A stretch of DNA of 64,000 bases from Candidatus Sulfopaludibacter sp. SbA3 (lineage in GTDB: Bacteria; Pseudomonadota; Alphaproteobacteria; Caulobacterales; Hyphomonadaceae): assembly GCA_945888325.1 (NCBI GenBank), contig CAMDAC010000007.1:62001-126000 (forward strand). The letters are read 5' to 3'. Position 1 is the first letter of the stretch. Each line of letters starts with the position of its first letter. Shown here piece after piece: positions 17,028 through 26,296 of this stretch. The position numbers were made by a program, and so were the translations under genes. The notes under the pieces were generated by a model. That model made no database searches. It had not been told where the DNA came from and worked only from the letters and a program-made list of their open reading frames with translations.

Positions 17028-17849
17028 ATGACAGACACAGAACTCCTATTGCCCCTGCGCACGGGCGAAATCCGCACCCACGGCCCCGAGGGCTTCGAGG
17101 GCATGCGCCGCGCCGGACGGCTGGTGGCCGAATGCCTCGACATGCTGGTCCCGGAAGTCAAACCGGGCGTGACCACAGACTATCTCGACCGGCGGGTCTA
17201 CGAGTTCGTGCACGACAATGGCGCGACGTCCGCAACCATCGGCTACCGCGGCTATCGCCACGCCTCGTGCATCTCGGTGAATCACGTGATCTGCCACGGC
17301 ATCCCCGGCCCGAAAGCGCTGAAGGACGGCGACATCGCCAACATCGATGTCACGCTGATCGTCGATGGCTGGCACGGCGACCATAGCCGGATGTTCGGCG
17401 TCGGCGACGTGAAGCGCAAGGCCGAGCGCCTGATGGAAGTGACCTACGAGGCGATGATGGCGGGCATCGCGCAGATCAAGCCCGGCGCCCGCTTCGGCGA
17501 TATCGGCGGCGCGATCAGCGAAGTGGCGCGCCTCAACCGCGTCTCGGTGGTCGACGAATTCTGCGGGCACGGCCTCGGCCGCCTGTTCCATGACGAGCCG
17601 AACGTGGTGCATTCCTCCGCCTACGGAACGGGCCCTGTGATGAAGGCCGGCATGTTCTTCACGGTCGAGCCCATGCTGAACCTCGGCCGCAAGGATGCCG
17701 CCATCCTTCCGGATGGCTGGACCGCCGTGACGCGCGACCGCCAGCTCTCCGCGCAATTCGAACATTCCGTCGGTGTGACCGAAACCGGCTACGAGATTTT
17801 CTCCGCCTCGCCGAAAGGCTGGCACGAGCCGTTCAAGGTTCGCCCCTGA
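17028..17849 (+). CDS. map: Methionine aminopeptidase, type I
   Basis: Removes the N-terminal Met from nascent proteins. All five metal ligands are visible in order: Asp in NIDVT, Asp in HGDHSRMF, His in GHGLGRLFH, Glu in VEPMLN and Glu in FEHSVGV; the substrate His is in CHGIPG. The ATG at 17028 gives 273 residues, the usual size, though its Shine-Dalgarno is poor. It is followed by the thioredoxin-like gene with a TGATG overlap and then by radC, a head-to-tail operon. A single essential copy is expected per genome. Confidence 0.95.
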   Translation: MTDTELLLPLRTGEIRTHGPEGFEGMRRAGRLVAECLDMLVPEVKPGVTTDYLDRRVYEFVHDNGATSATIGYRGYRHASCISVNHVICHGIPGPKALKDGDIANIDVTLIVDGWHGDHSRMFGVGDVKRKAERLMEVTYEAMMAGIAQIKPGARFGDIGGAISEVARLNRVSVVDEFCGHGLGRLFHDEPNVVHSSAYGTGPVMKAGMFFTVEPMLNLGRKDAAILPDGWTAVTRDRQLSAQFEHSVGVTETGYEIFSASPKGWHEPFKVRP

Positions 17850-18496
17850 TGCGATCCCTGGGCGCCGCGGCCATGCTTCTTTTCGCGGCGGCCTGTTCGG
17901 GCCCGGCAGGCACGCCTGCCATTCCGCAGGCCGAGATCGAGGCCGCAGCGGCCAGCATCATCTCCTATCCTCTTTCGTTGGACCCCACCTGCCGGGACGG
18001 GCGCGCGATCGCCTATGATCAGTGCTCGAACCAGATGGACCTCTACACCGCCGCCGTTGACCGGGCGAAGGCAGAGGACAAGGCCGTACTCGTCATCATC
18101 GGCGCCGAATGGTGCGGCTGGTGCCGCGCCTTTGATGCCCACCTGAAAGGCGCCACCGGCCGCTATGACCACGTGACCAAGAAAAAGCGCGGCGATGTCA
18201 GCCGGGACGCTCTTAAGCTCGTTGCCTACACCGCCGAAAACTTCGTCGTGGTCCACATCGAGGACGATTATGCTCCGGGGGCGGACGAGGTGGTTGCCGC
18301 AGCCGGCGCGCAGGCGCACTTCCAGGAAAAGTATCCGACAATCCTCGCCCTCGCGCCGGACGGAAAGTTCGCGGCGAAACTTGACCACCCCTATGTGAAG
18401 ATCCAGATCACCGGCCCCGGCGCCTATCAGGGCTATGACCGGTCGCTGGTGCTGAAGGAACTGAAACGCCTGCACAAGTCCGCCTTCCCAGCATGA
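17849..18496 (+). CDS. Thioredoxin-fold lipoprotein with WCGWC active site
   Basis: A 215-residue exported thiol-redox protein. The signal peptide has a lipobox (LLFAAAC, Cys16), so the protein is probably membrane-anchored in the periplasm. The active site WCGWC lies near residues 88-92 in a DUF255/thioredoxin_7-like context (AVLVIIGAEWCGWCRAFD). Two extra Cys (residues 48 and 59) lie upstream. A likely job is disulfide reduction or repair of envelope proteins; the partner is not known. It overlaps map by one base and radC by four, so it is translated as part of that operon. Confidence 0.85.
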   Translation: MRSLGAAAMLLFAAACSGPAGTPAIPQAEIEAAAASIISYPLSLDPTCRDGRAIAYDQCSNQMDLYTAAVDRAKAEDKAVLVIIGAEWCGWCRAFDAHLKGATGRYDHVTKKKRGDVSRDALKLVAYTAENFVVVHIEDDYAPGADEVVAAAGAQAHFQEKYPTILALAPDGKFAAKLDHPYVKIQITGPGAYQGYDRSLVLKELKRLHKSAFPA

Positions 18497-19174
18497 CCGA
18501 GGACGCTCCCCACTGGCAGGGCCACCGGGAGCGGCTGCGCACCAAGTTGCTGACGCGCGGGGCCGAGGCGCTGGACGATTACGAAATCCTCGAAGTGCTG
18601 CTGATGGCCTTCATCCCGCGCCGGGATGTGAAGCCGATTGCCAAGGCGCTGGAGCGTCAGTTTGGCGGCCTGTCCGCCATCCTCGCGGCGCCGGCCGAGG
18701 TGCTGGTCAAGGTCGACGGCGTCGGCGAGACGGTCGCTGCCTACCTCAAGGCCATCGACGAGCTTCACTCGCGCGCCGCGCTCGAGGAACTGAAAGCCCG
18801 CGAGGTCATTTCCTCCTCGCGCGCTGATCGAATACGTCCGCCGCGAAATCCAGCACGAGACGCGCGAGCAGTTCCGCGTGATCTTCCTCGACCGTAAGAA
18901 CCAGCTGATCCTCGACGAGATCATGGGACGCGGCACCGTCGACCATGCGCCGGTCTACCCGCGCGAGATCGCGCGGCGTGCGCTGGAAGTGCAATGCTCC
19001 AGCCTGATTCTCGTGCATAACCACCCCTCCGGCGACCCCAAGCCCTCGCGCGCCGACATCGAGATCACACGCGAGATCATCGATGTGCTACAGCCCTTCG
19101 ATATATCCGCACACGATCATCTGATCGTCGGCACCAGCGGCGTGGTCAGCTTCCGGTCATCCGGCCTGATCTGA
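18493..19174 (+). pseudogene. radC: RadC-family JAB/MPN protein gene with a frameshift
   Basis: The N-terminal part (18493 to ~18820) encodes the RadC UPF0758 HhH region (GHRERLRTKLLTRGAEALDD, LMAFIPRRDVKPIAKAL, VDGVGETVAAYLKAI). It then runs out of frame and stops at 18897. The frame one base later reads ALIEYVRREIQHETREQF from 18821 and then FLDRKNQLILDEI, GTVDHAPVYPREI and the JAMM motif HNHPSGDPKPSRADI, through to the stop at 19174. A single extra base near TCCTCCTCGCGCGCTG (18811-18826) explains it. The metal site itself is intact. A sequence error, real inactivation or a downstream start at ATG 18878 are all possible. The 3' end overlaps the convergent ABC-F gene by 29 bp. Confidence 0.88.
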
Positions 19175-20741
19175 GGTCGATCCGCCGGACCGCGCCGATC
19201 CGCTCTAGAAATGCCTCGTCATGGCTCACCACGAGCAAGGCGCCGTCATAGGCCGCCAGCCCTGCCTCGACCGCCTCCAGCGAGGCGATATCGAGATGGT
19301 TGGTCGGCTCGTCGAGGATCAAAAGTTGCGGCGGGTCTGTCCCGCCGAGCACGCAGGCGAGCCCGGCGCGCAGGCGCTCCCCGCCGCTGAGCGTTGCCAC
19401 CTGTTGCAGCGCCGCGCCGGCCCGGAACCGGAAGCGCGCGAGCGCCGCGCGGCAGGCATTTTCGTCCGCCTGCGGATTGAGATGGCGAAAGTTCTCGAGG
19501 ATCGTCTCGCCCGGCGTCAGCAGGCTCACGTCCTGATCCAGCATCACGAACGGCACTGCGGCGCGCACTTCGCCCGCGAAGGGCGCAAGCGCCGCGGTGA
19601 TCACCCGCAGCAGGGTCGACTTGCCCGCCCCATTGGCGCCTGCCAGCGCGATCCGTTCCGGGCCGCGTACTTCGAAGGACAGGTCACGCAGCACCGGCGC
19701 GGCGGCATCGTAGCCGGCCGTGACGCCGCGCAGCGCCAGCACGGTCTTGCCCGCCGGCAGGCGGGTCGAGAGCAGGCTGACCTTCATCGTCTCCAGGATT
19801 TCGATTCGCTCCCGCGCGGCCTTTGCGGCGGCTTCCGCGTCAGCGATCTGGCGTTCGGAAAGGTTCTGCAGGCCGCCGCCCGAGACCTCCGCGCGGCGCT
19901 TCATCGCGCCGATCAGGAGGCGCGGCGCGCCGCCCCTTGCCGCCTTGCGCTTTCCGGCGGCGTCCTTCCGGGCTTTCTTCTCGGCGGCGAGCTGCACTTT
20001 CTCGCGCGTCGCGTCCATCTGGCGTTCGGCCTCCGACAGGTCCTGCCGCGCGGCCTCCAGTTCGAGTGCCTTGCGGGCCCGATAGGCGCTCCATCCGCCG
20101 CCATAACGGGCCGCGCCCAGCGTCGTCAGTTCCACGATGGCGTCCATGCCTTCGAGCAGCTCTCGGTCATGGCTGACAACCAGCGCCCCGCCGCGCCAGC
20201 CGGCGAGCAGGCTCGCCACCGCCGCGCGTCCGTCGCGGTCGAGATTGTTGGTGGGCTCATCCAGCAGCAGGAAATCCGGCTCCGCGAAGATCATCGCGGC
20301 GAGCGCCGCGCGCGTGCGCTGCCCGCCCGAGAGGGCATTGAGCGACGTCTCCGGCGCCGCGTCCAGCCTGGCCCGGCCGAGCGCTTCGGCGAGGCGCGCC
20401 TCCAGCGTCCAGTCCGCCGCCTCCCAGGCGTCTGCGTCCCCCGCTTCGGCGCGGCGCAGATTCGCCAGCGCCGCACGGACCTCGAACAGGCCGGCAATCG
20501 TCTCGCCGTCCTCGCCGGCGAAACTCTGGCGTAACACGCCGAGCTTGCCGCTCACGGAGATTTTACCGGCGGACGGCGTCAGGCGCCCGCTGATGAGGTT
20601 CAGAAGCGTGGATTTGCCGACGCCGTTCTGGCCGACAAGTCCGATGCGTTCCTGATTGAAACTGAAATTCAGGTCTGAAAACAGAACCCGGCCATCAGGC
20701 AGGGCAAAGCTGAGCGAAGACAGGGTGATTGAAGCAGGCAT
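19146..20741 (-). CDS. ABC-F family ATP-binding protein
   Basis: A 531-residue soluble protein with two ABC ATPase domains and no membrane segment. Domain 1 has Walker A GQNGVGKS (about 36-43), signature LSGGQRT and Walker B LLLDEPTNNLD. Domain 2 has GANGAGKS, LSGGERLR and LLILDEPTNHLD. They are joined by a charged Lys/Arg/Ala-rich coiled linker (residues ~225-310). ABC-F proteins bind the ribosomal E site and rescue stalled translation or protect from antibiotics. Which subgroup (Uup, YheS or EttA-like) cannot be fixed by eye; the linker and length argue against canonical EttA. Confidence 0.92.
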   Translation of the reverse strand: MPASITLSSLSFALPDGRVLFSDLNFSFNQERIGLVGQNGVGKSTLLNLISGRLTPSAGKISVSGKLGVLRQSFAGEDGETIAGLFEVRAALANLRRAEAGDADAWEAADWTLEARLAEALGRARLDAAPETSLNALSGGQRTRAALAAMIFAEPDFLLLDEPTNNLDRDGRAAVASLLAGWRGGALVVSHDRELLEGMDAIVELTTLGAARYGGGWSAYRARKALELEAARQDLSEAERQMDATREKVQLAAEKKARKDAAGKRKAARGGAPRLLIGAMKRRAEVSGGGLQNLSERQIADAEAAAKAARERIEILETMKVSLLSTRLPAGKTVLALRGVTAGYDAAAPVLRDLSFEVRGPERIALAGANGAGKSTLLRVITAALAPFAGEVRAAVPFVMLDQDVSLLTPGETILENFRHLNPQADENACRAALARFRFRAGAALQQVATLSGGERLRAGLACVLGGTDPPQLLILDEPTNHLDIASLEAVEAGLAAYDGALLVVSHDEAFLERIGAVRRIDLRSGRMTGS

Positions 20742-21001
20742 GGACAGGGCTCATCCGGCAAATTGATCCGAGGGCGGTCATTTTGCGGGCGATATCCATG
20801 GCGCAGCGCTCCTGAGTCTGGCTTGCACCCGGAAACTAAGCCTCGAACGTGCCGGATTCAATGCCCGGCGGAGGGGAAAAACCGGGCCCCATTCGCCTGC
20901 CCTGACGATAAGGCTTGCAGGCGGCAGCGGTGAGGTTACCGTCACGCCACATCACAGCGCGCCAAAAGAAGCGCGCTTTCCCCTGGGAGGCGAGAGATAC
21001 A

Positions 21002-22495
21002 ATGACGGCCACTGCAGCTGCGGCTGACAGCGCGAACGGGCACATCACGGGCTTCGGCTCGAAGGGCTACCGCTCTTATGTTCTCATCGCCCTGACACTG
21101 ATCTACACGCTGAACTTCATCGACCGCACCGTGATCACGGTCGTCGCCCAGCCGATCATCAACACGTTCAACCTGACCGACGGCCAGTGGGGGCTGCTGA
21201 CCGGGCCGCCCTTCGCCCTCTTCTATGCCATCATGGGCATCCCGATCGCGATGTGGGCCGACCGGTCCAACCGCGTGATGATCATCGGGCTCTGCGTCGT
21301 CATCTGGTCGTTAATGACCGTGTTCTGCGGACTTGCGACAAGCTTCATCTGGCTCTTGCTGTTCCGCGTCGGGGTTGCCATCGGCGAAGCCGGATGCACG
21401 CCGCCCGCCAACTCCATCATCACGGATTACTATCCGCCGAAGAGCCGCGCCAACGCGATCGGCATTTATTCAATGGGCGTCACGATCGGCGGTGTGATGG
21501 CGCAACTGTTCGGCGGTCAACTCGCCGGGCTGAAGGGTGAGACCTTTGGTGGCTGGATAAATGCCATCGGACTTGGCGGCCTGTTCTCGAATGTGAACTG
21601 GGCCGAGGTCGAAGGCTGGCGTCTCGTGTTCGTCATCGTCGGCGTGCCGGGCATCCTCGTCGCCATCATTCTCTGGCTCACGGTGCGCGAGCCGCCCCGT
21701 GGCTACTCGGATCCGAAATCGGCGATCCCGGACAAGGCCGGCTTCTTCGAGGCGTTCAAGGAATTCGGCCAGAAACCGACCTTCTGGACGCTGTCCCTTG
21801 GAGCGGCGTTCGTGGCCTTCGTCGGCTACGGCCTGATCAGTTTCCAGGCGCCGTTCCTGATGCGTGTGCACGGGGTCAGCGTCGCCGAAGCTGCCATGAA
21901 CTACGGCGCGCCGCTGGCGGCCGTGGCCGCGTTCGGCACGTTTGCGGGCGGGTTCCTTTCCGAGAAACTGTCGCCGCGCTTTCCGTCCGTCGCCGCCTGG
22001 CTGCCGGGTGTCGGCCTGCTGATCGCGATCCCTGCCTATGTCGGCGCTTTCCTCAGCCCGACGCTGACGATGGCCTTCTGGCTCTGGGTCATCGCGGCCA
22101 TCGCGCACTATGCTTACCTCGGCGCGCAGTACACCGTGTCCACATCCATCGTCAGCCCGCGCTCGCGCGCCACGACGGTCTCGGTCATGCTGCTGATCAT
22201 CAGCCTCATCGGCAACGGCATCGGTCCGCTCTTCACCGGCATGATGAGCAGCGCCTTCATGGGCGGCATCGTCAAGAAGGCTGGCCTTGAAGAGGCGTTT
22301 GCGACCTTCAATCCGGGCCTTTGCGCCGGCCGTATCGCCGAACTCGGCGAGACTGGCCCGGCGCTCTGCTCGGCCTATGCGGAAGGCCTGCGCCAGTCGA
22401 TGGTGGCGACCGTGCTCTTCTTTGGCATTGCCGCCCTGTTCTATTTCCTCGCCGCCCGCACCTACCAGAAGGACCGCTGGAGCCCCGCCGTTTAA
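21002..22495 (+). CDS. MFS transporter, spinster-like family (first of tandem pair)
   Basis: A 497-residue 12-TM transporter. The ATG at 21002 lies downstream of GGGAGG. The N terminus YVLIALTLIYTLNFIDRTVI and the loop GIPIAMWADRSNRVMIIG (MFS motif A) are clear, as is GEAGCTPPANSIITDYYPP in helix 5. The segment REPPRGYSD before the central loop is shared with the next gene. Substrates in this spinster/glucarate-like group are organic acids, sphingolipids or aromatic compounds; none can be assigned here. It lies 31 nt upstream of its paralogue, most likely as a bicistronic unit. Confidence 0.9.
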   Translation: MTATAAAADSANGHITGFGSKGYRSYVLIALTLIYTLNFIDRTVITVVAQPIINTFNLTDGQWGLLTGPPFALFYAIMGIPIAMWADRSNRVMIIGLCVVIWSLMTVFCGLATSFIWLLLFRVGVAIGEAGCTPPANSIITDYYPPKSRANAIGIYSMGVTIGGVMAQLFGGQLAGLKGETFGGWINAIGLGGLFSNVNWAEVEGWRLVFVIVGVPGILVAIILWLTVREPPRGYSDPKSAIPDKAGFFEAFKEFGQKPTFWTLSLGAAFVAFVGYGLISFQAPFLMRVHGVSVAEAAMNYGAPLAAVAAFGTFAGGFLSEKLSPRFPSVAAWLPGVGLLIAIPAYVGAFLSPTLTMAFWLWVIAAIAHYAYLGAQYTVSTSIVSPRSRATTVSVMLLIISLIGNGIGPLFTGMMSSAFMGGIVKKAGLEEAFATFNPGLCAGRIAELGETGPALCSAYAEGLRQSMVATVLFFGIAALFYFLAARTYQKDRWSPAV

Positions 22496-22526
22496 CCTGC
22501 CCTGCCTGACTGTCGTGGAGACCCGA

Positions 22527-24026
22527 ATGACCGACGCCGCCACCCCTAGCCAGACAACGACTGAAGCCCTTCCCGGCTACAAAACCGGTTTCGGGACACC
22601 GCTTTACCGCGGTTACGTTCTGTCTTCACTGCTTGTTGTTTACATTTTCAATTTCATCGACCGGTCGATCTTCGGGATTCTGACCGAGCCGATGAAACTT
22701 TCGCTCAAGCTTGAAGACTGGCACATGGGCCTCTTGGGCGGCCTTGCCTTTGCGATCTTCTATACGACACTGGGTATTCCGATTGCGCGCATCGCCGAGC
22801 GGCGCAGCCGGATGATGATCATCATCATTTCTCTGACACTGTGGAGCCTGATGACCGTGCTCTGCGGCTTTGCCACGAGCTTCATCACGCTGTTTATCTT
22901 CCGCCTGCTCGTGGGCGTTGGCGAGGCAGGTTGCACGCCGCCGGCGCAGTCTGTCATTGCCGACTATTTCAAGCCGACGAGCCGCGCGACGGCCGCCTCG
23001 ATATACGCGCTCGGCGGGCCGCTCGGCGGCATGTTTGCCGGTCTCGCAGCCGGGCCGATCAACGATTACGTCACAGGCGCGAACGTCTACAACCTCCTCG
23101 GCGACTGGGGCTGGACCTGGGCGCAGAACCTGACCGACTGGAACAGCCTGGAAGGCTGGCGCATTGCCTTCATTGCTGTGGGCCTGCCGGGCGTATTGTT
23201 CGCGCTGATCCTGTTCTTCACGGTGAAGGAGCCGCCGCGCGGTTACTCCGATCCACCGGGTGCGCCGCGCAAGGCGGTTCCGGATGGTTTCGGCACGGTG
23301 CTGAAGGACCTGATGAAGAAGCCGACCTATGTGCACGTGGTGGCGGGGGCGGCGATTGCGTCCTTTGCCGGCTATGGCGTCGCGGCGTTCTCGACCTCGT
23401 TCCTGTTGCGCACGCATGGCCTTACGCTCACCGAAGCGGCTCTTATCTTCTCGCTGGTTCTCGGTCTGATGGCAGCGCTTGGCGTTTTTCTCTCAGGATT
23501 TCTCGCTGACAAGCTTTCCGTTCGCTATCCAACCGCACTTTCCTGGATGCCGGCACTCGGCATGGGTCTTTCGGTGCCGCTCTACTGGATAGGCTATCTG
23601 AGCCCGACCGTGCCGATGATGATCCCACCGCTGATGCTGGCGGCGACGCTCCATTATTTCTACCTCGGTCCGATGTACGCCATCTCGTCCGGCGTCGTGG
23701 ACAGCCGGACGCGGGCGACCGCGGTGGCGATCACCTTGTTCGCGGTGAACCTGATTGGCATCGGGCTTGGACCTACGTTGGCAGGTGTCCTGTCGACGGC
23801 GTTCAAGACGATGTTCATCAACGGCTCGGACCTCGGTCTCACCCTCCAGATGTGCCGGGACGTGACTTTGCTCGCCGCCGAACAGGCGGCCGGGTGCAAG
23901 AGCGCCGACGCGAAGGGCTTGCAGTACGCCATCGTGGTGTTCGCCTCGCTATATGGCTGGGCGGCGATCCATTACCTGCTGGCCGGCAAGACGCTGTCGC
24001 GTGACATGCTCTCCAAGACCGCGTAA
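22527..24026 (+). CDS. MFS transporter, spinster-like family (second of tandem pair)
   Basis: A 499-residue 12-TM transporter that is a diverged copy of the upstream gene. Shared landmarks include VYIFNFIDRSIFGI, GIPIARIAERRSRMMI, GEAGCTPPAQSVIADYF, EGWRIAFIAVGLPG and KEPPRGYSDPPG. ATG 22527 is chosen for GGAG six bases upstream. An internal loop between helices 11 and 12 carries two Cys (residues ~452 and 468; CRDVTLLAAEQAAGC), a position where the paralogue also has two Cys. It is followed 11 nt later by thrB, so transcription may continue into the amino-acid gene. Confidence 0.9.
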   Translation: MTDAATPSQTTTEALPGYKTGFGTPLYRGYVLSSLLVVYIFNFIDRSIFGILTEPMKLSLKLEDWHMGLLGGLAFAIFYTTLGIPIARIAERRSRMMIIIISLTLWSLMTVLCGFATSFITLFIFRLLVGVGEAGCTPPAQSVIADYFKPTSRATAASIYALGGPLGGMFAGLAAGPINDYVTGANVYNLLGDWGWTWAQNLTDWNSLEGWRIAFIAVGLPGVLFALILFFTVKEPPRGYSDPPGAPRKAVPDGFGTVLKDLMKKPTYVHVVAGAAIASFAGYGVAAFSTSFLLRTHGLTLTEAALIFSLVLGLMAALGVFLSGFLADKLSVRYPTALSWMPALGMGLSVPLYWIGYLSPTVPMMIPPLMLAATLHYFYLGPMYAISSGVVDSRTRATAVAITLFAVNLIGIGLGPTLAGVLSTAFKTMFINGSDLGLTLQMCRDVTLLAAEQAAGCKSADAKGLQYAIVVFASLYGWAAIHYLLAGKTLSRDMLSKTA

Positions 24027-24037
24027 GTCCGCGGCCG

Positions 24038-25024
24038 ATGGCGGTTTACACGCAAGTTTCCGATGAGGCGTTGGCGGCATTCCTGGCCGCCTACGACCTC
24101 GGCTCTCCGGTCGCGCTGAAGGGCGTTGCCGAGGGCGTGGAGAACACCAACTATTTTCTCGAGACGACCACCGGCCGTTACTTTCTGACGCTTTTCGAGA
24201 AGCGGGTGAACGCGGCGGAGCTGCCGTATTTCATCGGCCTCAAACAACATCTGGCCGGCAAGGGCTATCCCTGTCCCGAGCCGGTGATGGGGCGCGACGG
24301 GACGGCGCTGCGCACGCTGGAAGGCCGGCCTGCTGTCATCATCACCTTCCTCGACGGGCTGTCGCCGCGCCGGCCGAATGTGCGCCAGTGCCGGGCGCTC
24401 GGCGAGGGCCTCGCGAAGATGCATCTCGCGCTCGCCGACTTTGCCATGACGCGCGAGAATTCGCTGGGACCGAAAGCCTGGGCGCCGCTCTGGGCGGGCC
24501 GGACCGGGGATGCCAATGCGCTGCAGGCCGGACTTTCCGAGACCGTTGAAGCAGCCTTCACCCAGATCCTGCAGGCCCGCAACACTTTCGCGGACCTGCC
24601 GCGCGGGACGATCCATGCGGACCTGTTTCCGGACAATGCCTTCTTCCTCGGCGACGATTTTTCCGGTGCCATCGACTTCTATTTCGCCTGCACCGACGCG
24701 CTCGCCTATGACCTGGCGGTGTGCCTGAATGCCTGGGCGTTCGACGAGGGCAATGCGAGCGACGCCTCGCGGCTGGAGTTCAACTTTTCCAAGGGCGCGG
24801 CGCTGATCGCGGGCTACCAGTCCGTCCGTCCGCTGAGCATTCCGGAGCGCGACGCCCTGCCCGTGCTTTGCCTTGGCGCGGCGATGCGCTTCTTCCTGAC
24901 GCGGCTGGTGGACTGGACCTCGACCCCGGCCGGCGCCTTGGTGCGGCCCAAGAACCCTCTTGAATATGCCGCACGCCTCGCGTTCCATTTGCGCATGAAG
25001 GGTGCGGAAGGATACGGGGCATGA
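24038..25024 (+). CDS. thrB: Homoserine kinase (APH-fold, ThrB2 type)
   Basis: Phosphorylates L-homoserine for threonine synthesis. At 328 residues it belongs to the aminoglycoside-phosphotransferase-like homoserine kinases of alphaproteobacteria, not the GHMP type. It starts [20 protein letters not shown], has [15 protein letters not shown], the catalytic loop [12 protein letters not shown] (Asp and Asn) and the metal Asp in GAIDFYFAC. It lies 11 nt after the MFS gene, and its stop overlaps the start of the next gene as ATGA. A downstream rnhA is a common neighbour in this class. Confidence 0.95.
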   Translation: MAVYTQVSDEALAAFLAAYDLGSPVALKGVAEGVENTNYFLETTTGRYFLTLFEKRVNAAELPYFIGLKQHLAGKGYPCPEPVMGRDGTALRTLEGRPAVIITFLDGLSPRRPNVRQCRALGEGLAKMHLALADFAMTRENSLGPKAWAPLWAGRTGDANALQAGLSETVEAAFTQILQARNTFADLPRGTIHADLFPDNAFFLGDDFSGAIDFYFACTDALAYDLAVCLNAWAFDEGNASDASRLEFNFSKGAALIAGYQSVRPLSIPERDALPVLCLGAAMRFFLTRLVDWTSTPAGALVRPKNPLEYAARLAFHLRMKGAEGYGA

Positions 25025-25581
25025 CCAGCGAGGCGGAAAGCGACAGCCAGCTTCCCGCCTATGCGACATCGCCGCGGCCGAAGCGGGTGAAGCGGATCCG
25101 GCTGGCCTTGCTGGTCTCGTCGTTTGCGGCCTGCGTGAGCGTGACGCTGATGGGCTATGTGTTTCTCGGATTGATGGAACTCGCGTTCGGGATCCTCGGC
25201 TGGGGCGGGCTGGCGGTCGGCCAGTCCGGGTTTCTGAGCGGCGTGCAGACCGGGCTGCAGCTGGCGGCACTGAACTTCTTCCTGTTCTTCATCACGGTGC
25301 CGGCGGCGGCGCTGGCGCTGGGCCTTTCCATCGGGCGTCTGCCGCACCGGGGCATCACCGCAATGCTGCCGTACCTGAGATGGGGCGCGGTCTGGGGCGC
25401 GATTCTTGTGGGCGGCACGACCTTCATTTTCGGCTGGTTCGGCGGGCCCGCGGCGGCGGCCGGCGCGCTGCTTTCGGGGGGCGTGATCGGCGGGGCGGCG
25501 GGCGCGTTTTGCGGCTTCCTGCTGCACCGGATCGTGGCGCCGGCCAAGCAGCTGACCGAGGTGGACCTCAGCGTTTTCTGA
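25021..25581 (+). CDS. Membrane protein of unknown function between thrB and rnhA
   Basis: A 186-residue protein with a Pro- and basic-rich cytosolic N terminus ([16 protein letters not shown]) followed by four hydrophobic segments near residues 27-50, 68-98, 118-140 and 144-168. The last two are Gly/Ala-rich ([21 protein letters not shown]). No family recognised. It is coupled to thrB by a 4-nt overlap and lies 41 nt upstream of rnhA, so the three genes probably form one transcript. Confidence 0.8.
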   Translation: MTSEAESDSQLPAYATSPRPKRVKRIRLALLVSSFAACVSVTLMGYVFLGLMELAFGILGWGGLAVGQSGFLSGVQTGLQLAALNFFLFFITVPAAALALGLSIGRLPHRGITAMLPYLRWGAVWGAILVGGTTFIFGWFGGPAAAAGALLSGGVIGGAAGAFCGFLLHRIVAPAKQLTEVDLSVF

Positions 25582-25622
25582 GCGGCTTGACGCGTCCGGC
25601 GAAGCGGGCCACCTCGCGGGAC

Positions 25623-26069
25623 ATGACCGATCTCATCGAAATCTGGACCGACGGCGCGTGCAGCGGCAATCCCGGACCCGGCGGCTGGGGCGCCGTGATG
25701 CGCTCGGCCGGGCATGTGAAGGAAATCTACGGCGGCGATCCGGCGACGACCAATAACCGGATGGAGATGATGGCGGTGGTAGAGGCGCTGAACGCGCTGA
25801 AGAAGCCGTCGAAGGTCACGCTGCACGTCGACTCGACCTATGTGAAGGACGGCCTGACCAAGTGGATCAAGGGCTGGAAACGCAATGGCTGGAAAACCGC
25901 CGACAAGAAACCTGTGAAGAACCAGGAACTGTGGATGGCGATGGAAGAGGCCTGCGCGCGCCATGACATCACCTGGAAATGGGTGAAGGGGCATTCGGGC
26001 GACCCGAACAATGACCGCGCCGACGAGCTGGCCCGTCTGGGTACGGACGAGGCGCGGGCGCGGAAATAG
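25623..26069 (+). CDS. rnhA: Ribonuclease HI
   Basis: Degrades the RNA strand of RNA-DNA hybrids during replication. The 148-residue length matches the family. The four catalytic acids line up with the E. coli numbering: Asp10 (WTDGACSG), Glu48 (NRMEMMAV), Asp70 (LHVDSTYV) and Asp134 (NNDRADEL), plus His124 in VKGHSGD. ATG 25623 gives the canonical start, although its Shine-Dalgarno is weak. It ends 228 nt before the convergent ctrA; that gap holds a dispersed inverted repeat and the ctrA terminator. Confidence 0.96.
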   Translation: MTDLIEIWTDGACSGNPGPGGWGAVMRSAGHVKEIYGGDPATTNNRMEMMAVVEALNALKKPSKVTLHVDSTYVKDGLTKWIKGWKRNGWKTADKKPVKNQELWMAMEEACARHDITWKWVKGHSGDPNNDRADELARLGTDEARARK

Positions 26070-26127
26070 CGCGCGGCCGGACGCGCCCCGGGGGCGGCTA
26101 GCTCAACTTTCCCCGGTTTTGTTTTCC

Positions 26128-26219
26128 GCTCATCCCGTCGCAAGACGGGATCCAGACTTTGGGGTACGCAGCAAGGCCGCCTCACTGGATCCCGGCTTTC
26201 GCCAGCATGGGCGGAACGG
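26128..26219. repeat. Dispersed imperfect inverted-repeat element, copy 1
   Basis: Left arm CATCCCGTCGCAAGACGGGA then TCCAG, right arm CTGGATCCCGGCTTTCGCC then AGCATGGGCGG. It resembles the small intergenic palindromes with core CGGGATCCAG / CTGGATCCCGG that are scattered in many alphaproteobacterial genomes. It lies between the convergent rnhA and ctrA genes. A second, better-paired copy is at 60287-60365. Such units can fold in RNA and may be moved in trans by a transposase, but none is present here. Confidence 0.7.
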
Positions 26220-26243
26220 GAGGGGTCAGTTGCGCACCAAAAG

Positions 26244-26274
26244 AAAACGCCCTGGCGCAGGGCCAGGGCGTTTT
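26244..26274 (-). terminator. Rho-independent terminator of ctrA
   Basis: A 13-bp perfect stem (AAAACGCCCTGGC / GCCAGGGCGTTTT) with a 5-nt loop lies 22 nt past the ctrA stop. On the minus strand it is followed by CTTTT, a T-rich tail. Confidence 0.85.
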
Positions 26275-26296
26275 GAACTTTTGAGCTTCCGGCGTC

